Source of the DNA: Rhabdornis inornatus
Lineage: Eukaryota > Chordata > Aves > Passeriformes > Rhabdornithidae
DNA: 64,000 nt
NCBI GenBank assembly: GCA_013397075.1
Contig: VWZS01000638.1
Location: forward strand, 1,055,529 to 1,119,528
Direction of reading: 5' to 3'
The position numbers and the translations under genes are program-made. Positions 36,547 to 48,640 of the stretch are shown here, piece by piece. The notes beneath the pieces were generated by a model. It saw nothing but the letters and a program-made list of their open reading frames with translations. It ran no database searches and was not told the origin of the DNA. How positions within the stretch are numbered: position 1 is the stretch's first letter; every line of letters starts with the position of its first letter.

Positions 36547-39500
36547 GAGGTTTGAATATAGAGGGGTTGTTGGGGCATAAGTGCTGGCAGGGCCTCTTGG
36601 AGTACTTGATTTCTGGATCAAGTATTTATGGACCATGCTGCTAATTCCAAGCTGGCCTGAAGCTCCATCCTGCTGCCATTTTACCCACATGATGTCCAGC
36701 TTGTGGGGTACAGCAAGAAAGGTATGAGCCTACCTGTATTTGATCTGTCTGGAAGCTTTCCCCATTTAGGCACTTGAATGAGACTTGGGCTTTCAGGAGA
36801 GCTGTGTGCATTAAGCACACAGTGATACCAGTATGATACCAGCATGCCCTTTGAATCTCAGATCTTTGGCTGCCCCTTGCAGGACATCTAGGTGAGAGGT
36901 GAACTCTCTTTAGAAACCTTCTGCAGAAATCAAACTCCCTGAATGCTTAGGGTAAACATGGATTGTAGTACAAACATGCAACTCTAAAGTGAGGAATTAG
37001 GATTAGAACTGAGTGTTCCTGATTAAAGCAGAGATCCTTCTTGTGAAGCAAGTACATTTTCATCCAGTTTATTGTGAATATTACTTGAAATATTTAAAAA
37101 ATGTTCAGCTACAGCTTTCCTCTCCTCCACACACCTCCACCATGGAGGAAGCATGATTCATATCCAGAAGATAGGCACCAATACATTAGAATAAGGTTAA
37201 ACTGTGTGCAGTTTTACACATAAATTTTTGTGGAAGGTAACTGGGGCAAAGAGTGGATATTTGTGTTTTTGTCCGGGGTAATGGAGGAAAGGGGTTTTTT
37301 TTTGTTTTCTGCAGAGAATAATAATAATAATCAGCTATTTTTTTTCAGATGTTGTACAATATGTCCAGTTACACACCCTGTCTAGAACAGTGGCATGCAC
37401 ACTTCCTTTTTTGCAAGCCTGTGTAATCCTGGAGGTGAGGGAAAAGACTGGCTGTTCCATTTCAGTCTTGTTCCTGACTTCATCATTGTGTCCCACTGGG
37501 GGCTTTTGGGAATTGGAAAATCCTGTGCCATTGACCTCAGGGACTGTGCCAATTCTGTATGGCATCACAAAACGTCTTGTCCTTTTCCAATACAGGTATA
37601 CCCCAAAGAGCAGTGTGACTGAAAGCACTGTTTGTTTTTCTGTACAGCACTGTGGGAAGTGGTTGGTGTTCGAAAAGCGAGTAAGAGAAGTGTCATTGTG
37701 CTCTACTGTCTTACAGAGGAGGGCAACACGAAGGAAACATTTTTATATGTACAACAGGGTAGTTCATGTTCTCTAAAGTGAAATACTGTTCCTTTAGTTT
37801 CAAATTTACAGCAGACACTTCTTGTCTCTCCTCTTCCGACTGAGAAGCAAGTTGCCCCATTTTGCCAAGGTGGTTTCCCATATACTTTGTTTCCTCATGA
37901 AATATGCAGCGTCATGTGCTCTGTTTCCTCTCTGAGTCTCAAGTGTTACACCCGTGGCTGTCCCCCAGGCTCTGTGCAGAGGTAAATTGCACCAGTGGAG
38001 CTCTGCAGACTTTCTCTTGGAGCTCACCACAGCATAGTGACAGCAAGGGAATGTCTATTGGCTTCTCTAGAGAGGGGTCTCAGTTGAATCCTCAGTGTGT
38101 TCCTAACTGCTCCGTCTTGCTATCCCGCCTCTGGTTTGAGTTTCTCAACGTAACCACACAGCAGAGAGAGCTGTGGTTAAACAAGATATCCCTGCCTCCC
38201 ATGCCCATTGTGTTTCCAAAACTCCCACTTCAATAATGTATTAGCTTGATTCATAGAAAAACAGTGGACCAAATGCCTGCCTCTCTTCTCATGTTTCCCC
38301 AAGGCTTCCAGGAATGAAAGGAATTAGCACACAGACAGCCAATTTCCCTAGCACACCACAGAGCTGTATTTAGTGTGGCCTTAACCTAGACTGGATTCCC
38401 ACTGGACACCATACAAATGTTTAATAATTAATGTCTCTTTTTAAAAAATCAAAGAGGGTGAAAAGAGGTTGATCTATCCCAGTGATTCTTAACTGAGGGA
38501 TGGTAATGGATTGAAGCCTAAATTTTTCCTACCCTCTAATATGCCTTGTCAGAAACAGTAAACAAGTCCCACATTTTTGGTACAGTGTTGCCAGTGTTCC
38601 TGGTGCACTAATGGGAATATTAAGTATAAGACATCTATGAGTCACTGTGGTTCTCATTCAAGTCAAAAGCATAAATAGCACTTCTCATATATCCACGCTG
38701 TGTCAGTCAAAGATACTGCATTTCCTTTCCCCTCTGCCTCTAATAAACATCCGCCGACCTTAAGCTGCTACATACAGGAAACAGCCTGTTGGTTATTGTG
38801 TAAAACTGATAAGGTCCCCCGGGATGCTTTATCTGTCTCTGTTGTGTGTACAAATTTAGCTTCAGTCATTGTAGGTTTTGTTCTTTTACCCTTTTTCCTC
38901 TCCTCCTTTTTTAATGCCTGCTAAGTAAACATGGCATTGTGGATAAGGGGATAAAGTAATTATCTAGCATAATAAGATCAACACACAGAGATTTAAGATT
39001 CCATCAATACACTTTGCCTTTCAGTTCTTTTGCCTGCATTTTTCTTGCAAATAATGGGTTTCTCTGTTTTGAAATGTATACCTGTTATTTTTTACAGTAC
39101 CCTACCCACACCCCCATTTCATGCAATTGTAAACTGCAGCAGACCAGAGTGCCTGTCACTATGATTTTGCTCACAGGCGTGATGGTATTTACAGCAATGC
39201 TCTATTTCCTCTCCATTTATGGCAGGTTGTGGAGGTTTCTTGCTCAGCATAGTGCTGTGAGATGGTAGACAGAATTATTTCTTAATGTAATGCTCTCAGG
39301 AGGTTCAGTTCTTGGAGATGTAGAGCAATTAACACTCTTAATACTTCCAGTGCTGGTTAAGGGTTTGGTGTTGGGAGAGTGGAGCTAAGGTTTGGATTTG
39401 TATTTAAGAGAGATCTATCTTTCATTCCTTCTTATTGGTACACAAGCCAAAAATATGACCAGCAGTCTTTCAAGGTGTTGTCAGCTTCTGGGTGTGATCT

Positions 39501-42024
39501 GTGTGGTACAGTAATATTGTTACTTTTGCCTGCAGTGTGCTCCATACTGAAAGCATCCTGGAGAGCTGAAGGATGTGTCTGGATGCAGTAATCCTTTCTT
39601 ACTCTGCAGTCTGTCGGGGGCTGTTTGAATTGAATTGTCCTGAGGTGACTCAAGTTCTTTTTAAGATTCACTTACAGACTTCTGCTATCACTCATCTTCC
39701 ATTCAGGAGCTGGTGAGCCTGATGCCCTGGAGTATGTCTTTTGTGTAATTCCTTCTTATGCAGCTCTGAGGTAAGCACATCAGGGTGCGTTTAATGCTCA
39801 GCTTGTAAAAGTATGACTGTTTTGGCAGGGTGCTGGACAGAGAAGATTCAGGCCAGACATTTTACCAGCTACTTCTTAAAAGCTGAAGTGGTAGCCTGGG
39901 AGACAAACAGGCATTCATGCCTTAAAAAATCCCCTGCAATGTCCTTGTCTAGCTCTCGCTAGTTACACACCCTGTGTGTGTGGTGAAGTGGCTGTGGCAT
40001 AACCAAGAGAAAGGGTTTGTTTAGCTTTTGGTTAGCTAAGTAACCATGGTCCAGACGACAGGACGAGTTAATTACCTGAGCACTACTCTAGTTACTCGGG
40101 TGAATTTCAGCTCTCACTGACCTCTCTGCTTGTGGTGTGGTTTGCATTACTCTTAGCTGGCTCACAGCTGCCTCATCTGGTACACCCACAACAGTAATGG
40201 CCTTAACTGCAGTACAGACTTTAAGAAACTTTGTGTGATTTTCAGAACAAAGGGGGTAGAATCAAAAAGTCCAAAATTGTATGATAAAAAAATACGCAAA
40301 ACATCCTTTTACACCTTTTATTATTTCAGCTTCCCTGGGGCAAGGGCTACACCTTTTTTAATATTGAGAGACTTTGGAAATCTGACTGAAAACAGGATTT
40401 TCAGGAAAAGGCCAGATAAAGTCTTCACAGCACTGGTTCTTCACAAATTTCCCTAGCAAGGTGGTACTTGCATTTAGGCTTGCAAGGCAGTTGTTGGAGA
40501 TCTTCCATAATGTTTGGATGAGGAATTTGTCCAAGCCAGCCAGGGGTGAGGATCTTGCCCTGCTTTCTTCAAAGATGATTTTGTCATGAGTGGTACCTAA
40601 AAATGCACTAGCACTTTTTGTCAATAATGAACTTCCTTGTTCATTACATTAACATTGGCTGCTGTCACTAGTAAGTACATTTTAATGAGGAAGAGAGCGT
40701 TCTGAAATGGTGGAAATCTGGCACTCATGGGTCCAATTCACAGCTCATTGAAGTTGGTGAACAGATAGACTCCCACTGAATTCAGGTTCCATTCAGAGCG
40801 AGGGCGATTTACCCTGGCTGAGGACCTGCCCCTGGTTTCCCCAGTGGCTACTCAAGTGTAAAGTGCAGCTGCTGATGGCAGGTTTTTTTTCCTTCCACTT
40901 AGAGTTCTGAATCCATTCAGCATTATTTTTAAGGCAACAGCACAGCAATTGAAGTCTTGTTCTACCTCCCCAAATTAAATAATTCTCTTACATCATTTAC
41001 TTCCCCTTGCTGGTTTGCTTTCATTTGACCTGCTAAATATGTTGCACCGCATTAACTTTGTAAATGTTGTCATGGACTTGGTTTGAAGATTTGTGCCAGG
41101 TCAGTTGTAATTCCCTGTTTTTCTCTTGTGTGCCAGAACAAGCAGAGAAATGTATATCATGGGTGCAAGCCCAAGTAAAATGAACTTCAATAATTTAAAG
41201 AGTTCTGTGCTGGTAAAATAGTGAACAGGTTCTTGGCTACTGTGATATTTTAAATCTACTCTTTCACTTGTAATTCCCTCATACTTGCTTTGTACTCCTG
41301 TTTCTGGTGTTTCTGATTAAAAAAAACCAAACAAACATATTTTTATAGAATAAGCAAAACAGACCTCCACAGTAAGTAGTTCTGGATAAAAATTCCACTT
41401 GTTGCTTTGGGGAAAAATTACGGATGTGTTTTAAAAAGCCCCTTCTTCATTACTTCCTTCTCTTCTTAAACAACAATTGTACTTATTTTCATACAAGCCT
41501 TCTTTTCCTGCATGGTACATTTTAATAATTTACACATCCCCGCTACATGGGAGCCAGAGAGCAAAGCAGACTTCCTGAGGGAATGTTGCTGCAATCCTTA
41601 TTCCTGTGATTATTGCTACAGTACCACTGAGAATTTCTTCCCTAGATCTGGATATTATTGTAGCACATGATGTTCAAAAAACCTAACAGGACATAGATTC
41701 ATAAAAGCTTACAGTGTGTACTTAAGCTGACAAAACAATGTGGATTTAAGATTATGTATTGATGTTAGAGATGTTGACTCTTTTCCTAACAAAGGAAAAG
41801 AAGATGGGTGGGCCATTGCTCTTTAGTAAAACAACACTGAACTGATTAGGACCCTCAACAAGTACTGGGATTTCCAGTGTGACTTGAACAGATTCAGAAA
41901 GTTTAAGAAGTAGCATGAAGGGAAAGTGCAATTTTAGATTTTTAGACCCCTTTGTTAAGAACCGAGGAAAGAGACATGGATCATCATAACATGTGCCCTC
42001 ACAAGGAAGCAGACACTCCAAATC
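36547..42024 (+). other. Presumed TBXAS1 intron between two LTRs
   Basis: No coding similarity was recognised. A five-copy AAT tract lies at 37317-37331. It is followed at 37348 by a splice-acceptor-like TTTTTTTTCAG and at 37434 by a donor-like GGAG|GTGAGG. The enclosed segment has one open frame but matches nothing I know. The rest appears to be unique intron. Confidence 0.55.
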
Positions 42025-42750
42025 TGTTGGGGGTTGAATTGTTCCCTTTTCTTTTTGTGGAATTTTCTCCATTGTTATGCTAAGCATTTGTGGCTACACC
42101 TTAGTAGCAATAGTTTTTCCCTCGCAGGGGGTGGGGGATAAGGGGAGACCGGGAAAGGAAAGGTGGGACAGGGGCCTGGGCGCGCTCTCTCGCTCTCTCG
42201 CTGGCTCGTGGGGTGGACTGAAGACGGCCGGGGCTCCTACCCAGCATCTTCCCTGCCATCCCAACGCCGGGAGCCACGTTCCCTGCTGTCGGACATCGCA
42301 CTGCTGCCTTCCCGCTTCATCCTACTACCTCCGGGCACTCTGCCGAGCACCACGACTGACACCGTGAGGAGGGAGTCTCCCCTCCATCCCCCTCTCACAC
42401 CTCGGCCGCCGCCGCCGCCATCACCCAGCCGCCTTCAGCTGCACGGGACCTGCCCTGCCCACACAGCACCGGGAACTGAGCGCAGAGAGAGAGGGCCTGT
42501 GGCCAGAGGGACTCCAACTGAGCTATACTGTTCTGTTTTGTTGTCAGTCTTTATAGCTGTTGTTGTTTCTGCTGTTTGCCTTGTTAGATACATTAGTAAA
42601 GAACTGTTATTCCTATCCCCGTATCTTCTGCCTGAAAGCCTCTGATTTGCAACTATTATAATTAGAAGGGAGGGGGGTTGCATTCTCCATCTCAGGAAAA
42701 AAGGGGTTCTTGCCTTTCTTTAGCAAATACCTGTCTTTCAAACCAAGACA
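42025..42750 (+). mobile_element. Solo LTR, ERVL-like, with 5-bp target-site duplication
   Basis: The 726-bp element begins TGTTGGGGGTTGAATTG and ends CTTTCAAACCAAGACA. It is flanked by the perfect 5-bp duplication AAATC (42020-42024 and 42751-42755). A 5-bp duplication is usual for ERVL (class III) elements. Inside is a CpG-dense part at about 42165-42490 with repeated CTCTCGCT words and a GCCGCCGCCGCC run, consistent with a U3/R promoter region. An AGTAAA polyadenylation-type hexamer at 42595-42600 is followed by about 150 bases of presumed U5. No internal retroviral sequence flanks it, so it is a recombined solo LTR. The open frame at 42163-42645 is a by-product of GC content. Confidence 0.93.
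42595..42600 (+). promoter_or_regulatory. LTR polyadenylation-type signal AGTAAA
   Basis: It is a variant hexamer in the expected position upstream of the presumed U5, in the same sense as TBXAS1. Confidence 0.45.
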
Positions 42751-42755
42751 AAATC

Positions 42756-45700
42756 TTATTTGAAAGTATCCATAAAGCTCCTTCTCCACACACCACCAAC
42801 ATACTGTGGATCATAAAAGATGTCCCAAGCCTTCATAAACAACTAGAAACCTCTATTAAAACAACACTATCTGCAATTATATTGTATCACAGGAAGAAAG
42901 AAAAAGAGATCAAAATCACAAGTCCTGGCAGTAGCAGGGCATTTGTTAAATAAAACTCATCTTTAATGATCAAAGCTGTTATTAATACATTGGTGAGTGC
43001 AGATATCTTTTTAATGGTTTTCATTTTCACATTAACCTTTAAAAAGTGAGGAAAATCTTTGTAAACTAGAGTGGGAAATTATATTCACAACTTACCAAGT
43101 CAGTGGAAGTAATAAAAAGAGAGCCTTTTCTGAGTGCTAATTTTTCTGAAAATTTAATTTCCAGGATGGTCCCATTAGGCAGTGGTTGAATCTGCCATCA
43201 CACGATCCAAAGCGGCTTCCCCAAAGCCATCAGTTTATGCCAGGTTTCCCTTGGTGGATCCCCATCGACAGCTGCTGTAAAGGATTCTTGCTTAACTCTC
43301 CAGGCTCGTGTGTGTTTTGGTTGCTCTTTTAGTATAGCCTTGACCTCCAAGGTCTTCAGATAGGAGCAGTGCACCTCACAGTTGGCATATGTTTTCCTTA
43401 AGGATATTATATTGTGGCTCTTTTATATGAGTGGGTTGAACTTAATTTAGGGAGAGCAGGAGTAGAATGAAAGGGAAGTTTCAGTTTCCTAAGGGAACAT
43501 GAAGTGAACTGTGTAATCTTAATGGCTTGTTTTAACTCTTGCCACAATCTTTGGCTTTCTCTGAAGAAAGTCCTTTGTCTGCTGGCAGTGTCTGCAGAGT
43601 GGTTTATAACCTGCCATGCTTTAGCTTTGTGCTGTAAGAGCAGTGGCACATATAGGCAGTGCTGTGGGCAAAACCTTTTGTGGTGGGGAGTGTTCTCTCC
43701 TTTAAACATGTCAAGTTCAATACTGTGATGCAAAGGAGCAGGGCCTCCATTAACCCTCCCCAACAAGGAATGATCCCAAGATCCTACTGGTTCTTTATTA
43801 GAGCAGTGGGGTTTCCCCATAAGGCATCATTTGTTATATTACTTCCACCTTGTAAATTACTTTTTTTTTTTTTTTTTAAATTATGCTCTGGGGAGGGAAG
43901 GGAAAAGGTGTGCCTCTGAATTGGTGTTTAGGGGGTGTGGGGAAGAAAGAAGCATAGTGAAATACTTTTCATTCAAACACAGGGAATAGAGCAGGCTCAA
44001 TAAGGAGAAATTGTCCTGCTGAACGAAAGAATTTTAAGAGAGGTTTTGAGTCAACTGCATCAGGGTTATTTTTTTAGCCAGATTAAGTGCTTTTTGGAAA
44101 CCCATTGTGTTCACACCTTTATTTTCCATGTAGTTGATCCTCTCCTATATTCTTAGTAGGGATCCCATCACTCTTTTCATCCTTGACTCCAGGCAGAAAG
44201 CCAGTGATGCTTCGTGCTAAATGAATGAACTGCTTTGTTGCCAGTGGTGAGATCTGTGGTGATGAATCTGACATTCCTCTTCCCTCTTACAAAAACACAC
44301 TGAGGTTGTTGGGCTGCTTAAGGACTGCTAAGACTGAGGACACTGATTAGCAAGCCAAAATGAAGGAATGGATATCTTAAGAAAAATAATGCATGTAGCA
44401 TCTATAAGCCTGAAAACATTTCTGAACAGCTTCTTTAGCCAGTATCTAAGAGTTCCTTCATACTTCCCTTCGCAAACAGAAATGAAAGCAACAAGGATAA
44501 AACCTAGCCAGGGCTTTAGCAACATTTGTCTTCGTAAGATGTTGACATGTGTAAACATGCTCACTTCCTTTTTCCCTTCCTGGATACTATTAATGTAGAT
44601 GTGATACTGTGATGTAATGTCATATAAATCAATCCTTATGCATCCACTGTTGATCAATTAGATGACAGCTGTTAACTATTTATCTGGTATTTTTCCATTG
44701 ATGCCATAATTTCGGCATCCAAGTTCCATACAAAGTGTAAATTATCTCAGTGACCTCTACAAATGCCCAATTAAATTGATTTTTTTCTGTATGTGTCCCT
44801 GGTTTCAAAGGAGCTATGCTGATTTGCACCAGCTGAAACCCTGCCCCAAAGCCTCAGGCTCAGAGAGTTTACAAAGGAGAGGGATGTGTAGCCAGAGGCA
44901 GAGGTCCACCATCTTTGCTGAGGCAGGCTTTGATTTCAATGTATTAGGAAGGTTTTTGAGATCTTTTAGCTACTTTTAAAAATCATAGTGTGGAAATAAT
45001 GAAATGCATCAGTCATATTCTTTCTTTCTTCACTGTCATTGAAAATAATGAATACTTGATATTTAAAATCCTGCTAAGGCTGGTAAATTGTAATTAATCA
45101 TGAGCCATTCATCAATAACTAATTATTCAATTACATTAAAGATAAGCTTGTTTTCCGTGAATATCAATCATTAAATGAATAATTATTTATTTCTAATTCA
45201 TAAGATCAACACTATTATTTCTGTAATTGCAAGTGTCATGAAATGGCCTCAGCATAATAAAGCATACCTGCCCTATAACCTCCGTATTAAATCAGAATGT
45301 CATATTGACAGATACTGTGGCATTGCAAATAAGCCACCTTTTGCAGACACCTTTGTCCAATTGAAATATCTGGGATTAAATGAGAAATAAATACTGTCTG
45401 TGTCCCAGTTAAGCCTGTTTGGAAAAGTCTAAAGAAGCAAACTATTAGTTAGCAGACTGATAATTACAGCTGTTTAAAAATAGATACTCAGCTATTTATG
45501 CTGTCTGAAGTATTAATAACTTTATTTACCACTAGAATAAAACTCAGCTGTGAGAGCCAATCCCATATGACATTTCCATGTGGTAGAAGAGGTGGGTCTA
45601 ATATTTTTGACTGGTGAAGATTTCACCAGCAAATTTTGTGGCAGGTCTTGTGCTTGCATACATGTACAAATAAAGCAATGGAGGTTTGAAAAAGAATTAT

Positions 45701-47980
45701 TGTGCAAAACAAAAGCATGCAGCTTATTCATTACGCAAATATTGTGAACAAGATGAGAATAGTTTATTGTAATATGCTGGCCAAAAAAATAAACAAATAC
45801 AAAAACAATAACAACAAAAGCTTTGCAAAAGACCTTGTAAGGTTTTGCCATGTGCCATGTTCATGCTCAGCCCACATTGCCACATATTGTCTTATGAGCT
45901 TGGAAGTGGTCAGGGAAAACCTTGCTGCGGGCTGCTCTGCAGGTCCTGTATCCTTCCCACTGTTGTGATGCCAGGCTGGATTCTACCGGAGGCACTATAT
46001 CCCCTCAGGGGAAAAATGGAACTTACAAATACAGCTTACAAAGATTTTACAGAAGGTTGTAAAGTTCTGGTGGGGTTGGTCCTCACCTTGCTAAAGATAA
46101 GAGCCCCCTCCATGGTGGGAGTAAGAAAAAGGACGAATTCATGCAGGATTATCAGCATTTAGTAATTTGGAGGCTCAGGGGTTCATTCAGGTAGGAGGAA
46201 CTTGCAGGTCAGGCAGGTCTGAACCCCCAGAGCTCCGTTCCAGCTCTTTGGTGCCCGCAGTAGCAGCCCCAGCGGCGCAGACGAAGAGGCCTCAAACGTC
46301 ATCTGTGCGAAGGTTGGTGCCAATGATCTTTTAATTCCTCTGTGAAATAGAAGTAGACGTACCCATCAATGCCTGGCTTTGCTGCTTCAGCAAGGCAAGC
46401 TGTTCATATTATTAGAAGTTGGGTATTTGAATTTGCAAAAGCAGTTTTCCCATCTCATTCAGTCTTTCTGCTGCAGCAGTTTCGGTCACTGAGTAGAGTC
46501 TGTGTGTGTTGTTAACAGTTGCTCATGGAGAAGGTTGAGGGAGCAGAAGAGGGTTGCAGGAAGGGGAGGGCTGACCCTTTTCCATCCACAATCCCCATCA
46601 CCCCAAACTGTCCTGCTTTATGCACAAATAACCAGATGCCATGTGGAGCAGTGCTGTGCTTTCCAAGAGCCAATCAGGACTGGCATGAAGCACACTCCCT
46701 GCTCTGTTTGAGGGCACCTGAAGGATTTGGGGAGTTCAAACTCACCATTTGAGTTTGAACTATCAGAGCCAGCAGGCTCAGCAGCAGTGTAACCACTGGC
46801 AAAAACAGGGCTGGGAGGAAGTAGCTTCTTCTGTGCATCACGCTGTCTGTTTTCCAGATGAGATGGGATTTATCACACTGTTAATGAGGACTTAGTGCAT
46901 TCTCTGGGCCATGCTGCTGTAGTGGCAGGGGTTTGTCCTGGCCCGAGGTGCTGAGGGTGCCTCTGCATCCAGCATTGCATGTGTATCCACTCAGATTGTT
47001 GAATTAAATGCACAGGTCTGCTTTCTTGCTCCCTGAAACCTGTCAGAGCTAAAGCTCCCACAGAAAGAGCCCGGGTGGTTTGTGATGGGAAAAGACTGCC
47101 TGGCAGGACTGCAACTGTCCCTCCACTGACCTAGGCAGAGTCCCAGAGACTTCTGGCAGGAGGCCCATCACACCCAGCCCTTCCTCCTCGCAGGAGGAAG
47201 GTGCTAGCAATGACCTTGAGTGGGAGCCTGCATGCAGCTCTGGCTGTGAGCTCCTGGCAGTGAAACTGATTGTACGGCTTCAGTGGGAAAGAGAGTAAGA
47301 TCTCAGGGGGGGTAAACCCCTGTGTCTCGAGTTTCTAGAGTGTATAAGAAGTCATGTAGCTGTAAAGTTAATGATTGCTGAGACATCCCTTAGCTCTCTT
47401 CTCCACCTGATGCATGCCACTTTGGTGCTGTCAGTATATCAAAGAACAACACGAGCTTTGTTTGTTAGATTGATATAGCAGCATGTATTTCAACTGCTTA
47501 ATCAACAGTACTGCTCCAGAAGCTGTAATAAGCTTGTTCTAGTAGCTGCACCCAGGTGGCACCTAAATGATTAATCCTGAAAAAGAGAGATGGCTGCCCA
47601 GCAGAGTGGTAAGTCAGGATGCAGACCCAGCATTTCATGGCTTAGTTGGAGGAAGTAAGAGCTGGAGTGGGTGACAGAGATAGCAGCATCTTCAGAGTCA
47701 GGAGAAGATGTGGGCCAGGCTTTCTGTGCATGACTGCTGCTCTTACCCTGTGCCAGCTGGCACTTGGATCATCTGTAGAAGCATATGTTTGACCAACCCT
47801 CCTACTGGGGGGAGGTGATACCTTGGGCTGGTTTAAGGGGAGCGAATCAGGAAAGAGCACAGTGAGCAATACAATTATTTCCTTTGTCAGTAGGAGGTTT
47901 TTTAGTAAACTCTAATCTGAAAATATTGTTACCTTTTGATTCAACTTTGTTGTGCTCTCAGGCCTGACCATGGCATCCAT
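42756..47980 (+). other. Presumed TBXAS1 intron between the ERVL-like LTR and the CR1 at 48 kb
   Basis: No coding similarity was recognised. It includes a T run at 43860-43877, an AT-rich segment at 45040-45390 dense in ATTA motifs, and a short CpG-rich spot at about 46240-46310. The rest looks like unique intron. Confidence 0.55.
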
Positions 47981-48165
47981 GATCATAGACTCACAGAATT
48001 TAGGTTGGAAAAGACCTTTAAGATCACCGAGTCCAACCGTAACCCTAACACTGCCAAGTACAGGCCATGTCCCTAGGCACCACATCTATTAAATATGTCC
48101 ATGGATGGTGACTTGACCTCTTCCATGGGCAGCCTGTTCCAATGCTTGGTTTTCTCAGAAGGACC
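47981..48165 (-). mobile_element. CR1 LINE 3'-end fragment
   Basis: On the + strand it reads as the complement of a CR1 end: a GATCATAGACTCACAGAATT tail, then GGTTGGAAAAGACCTTTAAG, GAGTCCAACCGTAACCC, CATGTCCCTAGGCACCACAT and GGCAGCCTGTTCCAATGC. The 3' end is intact and the rest is truncated. Confidence 0.93.
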
Positions 48166-48489
48166 ATAGGAAGCATGCTGAGAGTCATGGTGTTCCTCCA
48201 CCTCTGAACAGAGAGGGAAAGGGAAGTGGTAGTTGGCTAATGTTACTTGAGCTCCTTGTTTCTTTCTTGAGTTCTGACTTGCTCTAACATCACAGGCTGC
48301 TCATATGGTAAATGGAGCACGCTTATATTTGTCTCAATGGGTATTTGAGATTCTCAGATAAAGGGCATTAGGGAAGAGAACATATTATTGTAATTTTAGT
48401 GTAGCTCCTACTTTTTTGTGATATTATGGAAAGTTCGTGGTAGTATTTCAGCATCAGCCTACACAAATAGTACTTAGCAGTGGTATTTT

Positions 48490-48640
48490 CAGTCACGAGT
48501 GCCTAAAATTAGTCCCCTAACTCTATATTTAAGCACCTAAATAGGTGCTTAAGTTTGTTAAAGGGAGCAACCACCAGCAATCTCTACCAATGTGAATGAG
48601 AGCTTTACATGCTCAGTGCCTTTAACACAAAAAACTATGT
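48490..48640. repeat. Old diverged interspersed repeat with an 11-bp hairpin
   Basis: Words such as GTGCCTAAAATTAG, TTTAAGCACCTAAATAGGTG and ATGCTCAGTGCCTTTAA resemble a repeat I remember from turtle, crocodile and bird genomes. I cannot name the family. Within it, 48529-48539 and 48542-48552 form a perfect 11-bp inverted repeat separated by AA. Confidence 0.45.

Noticed and set aside
37349..37434. 86-nt + strand segment between a good acceptor (TTTTTTTTCAG) and a good donor (GGAG|GTGAGG)
   Set aside because: The only open frame does not resemble the next TBXAS1 exon or any protein I know. Chance pairs of splice signals are common in 64 kb.
37335..37776. Overlapping frames of 97-128 codons on both strands
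   Set aside because: No recognisable motif in either strand and no conservation evidence visible from one sequence.
42163..42645. 160-codon + strand frame rich in Pro, Ser and Arg
   Set aside because: It lies inside the ERVL-like LTR and reflects its CpG-rich promoter part; an LTR is not expected to encode it.
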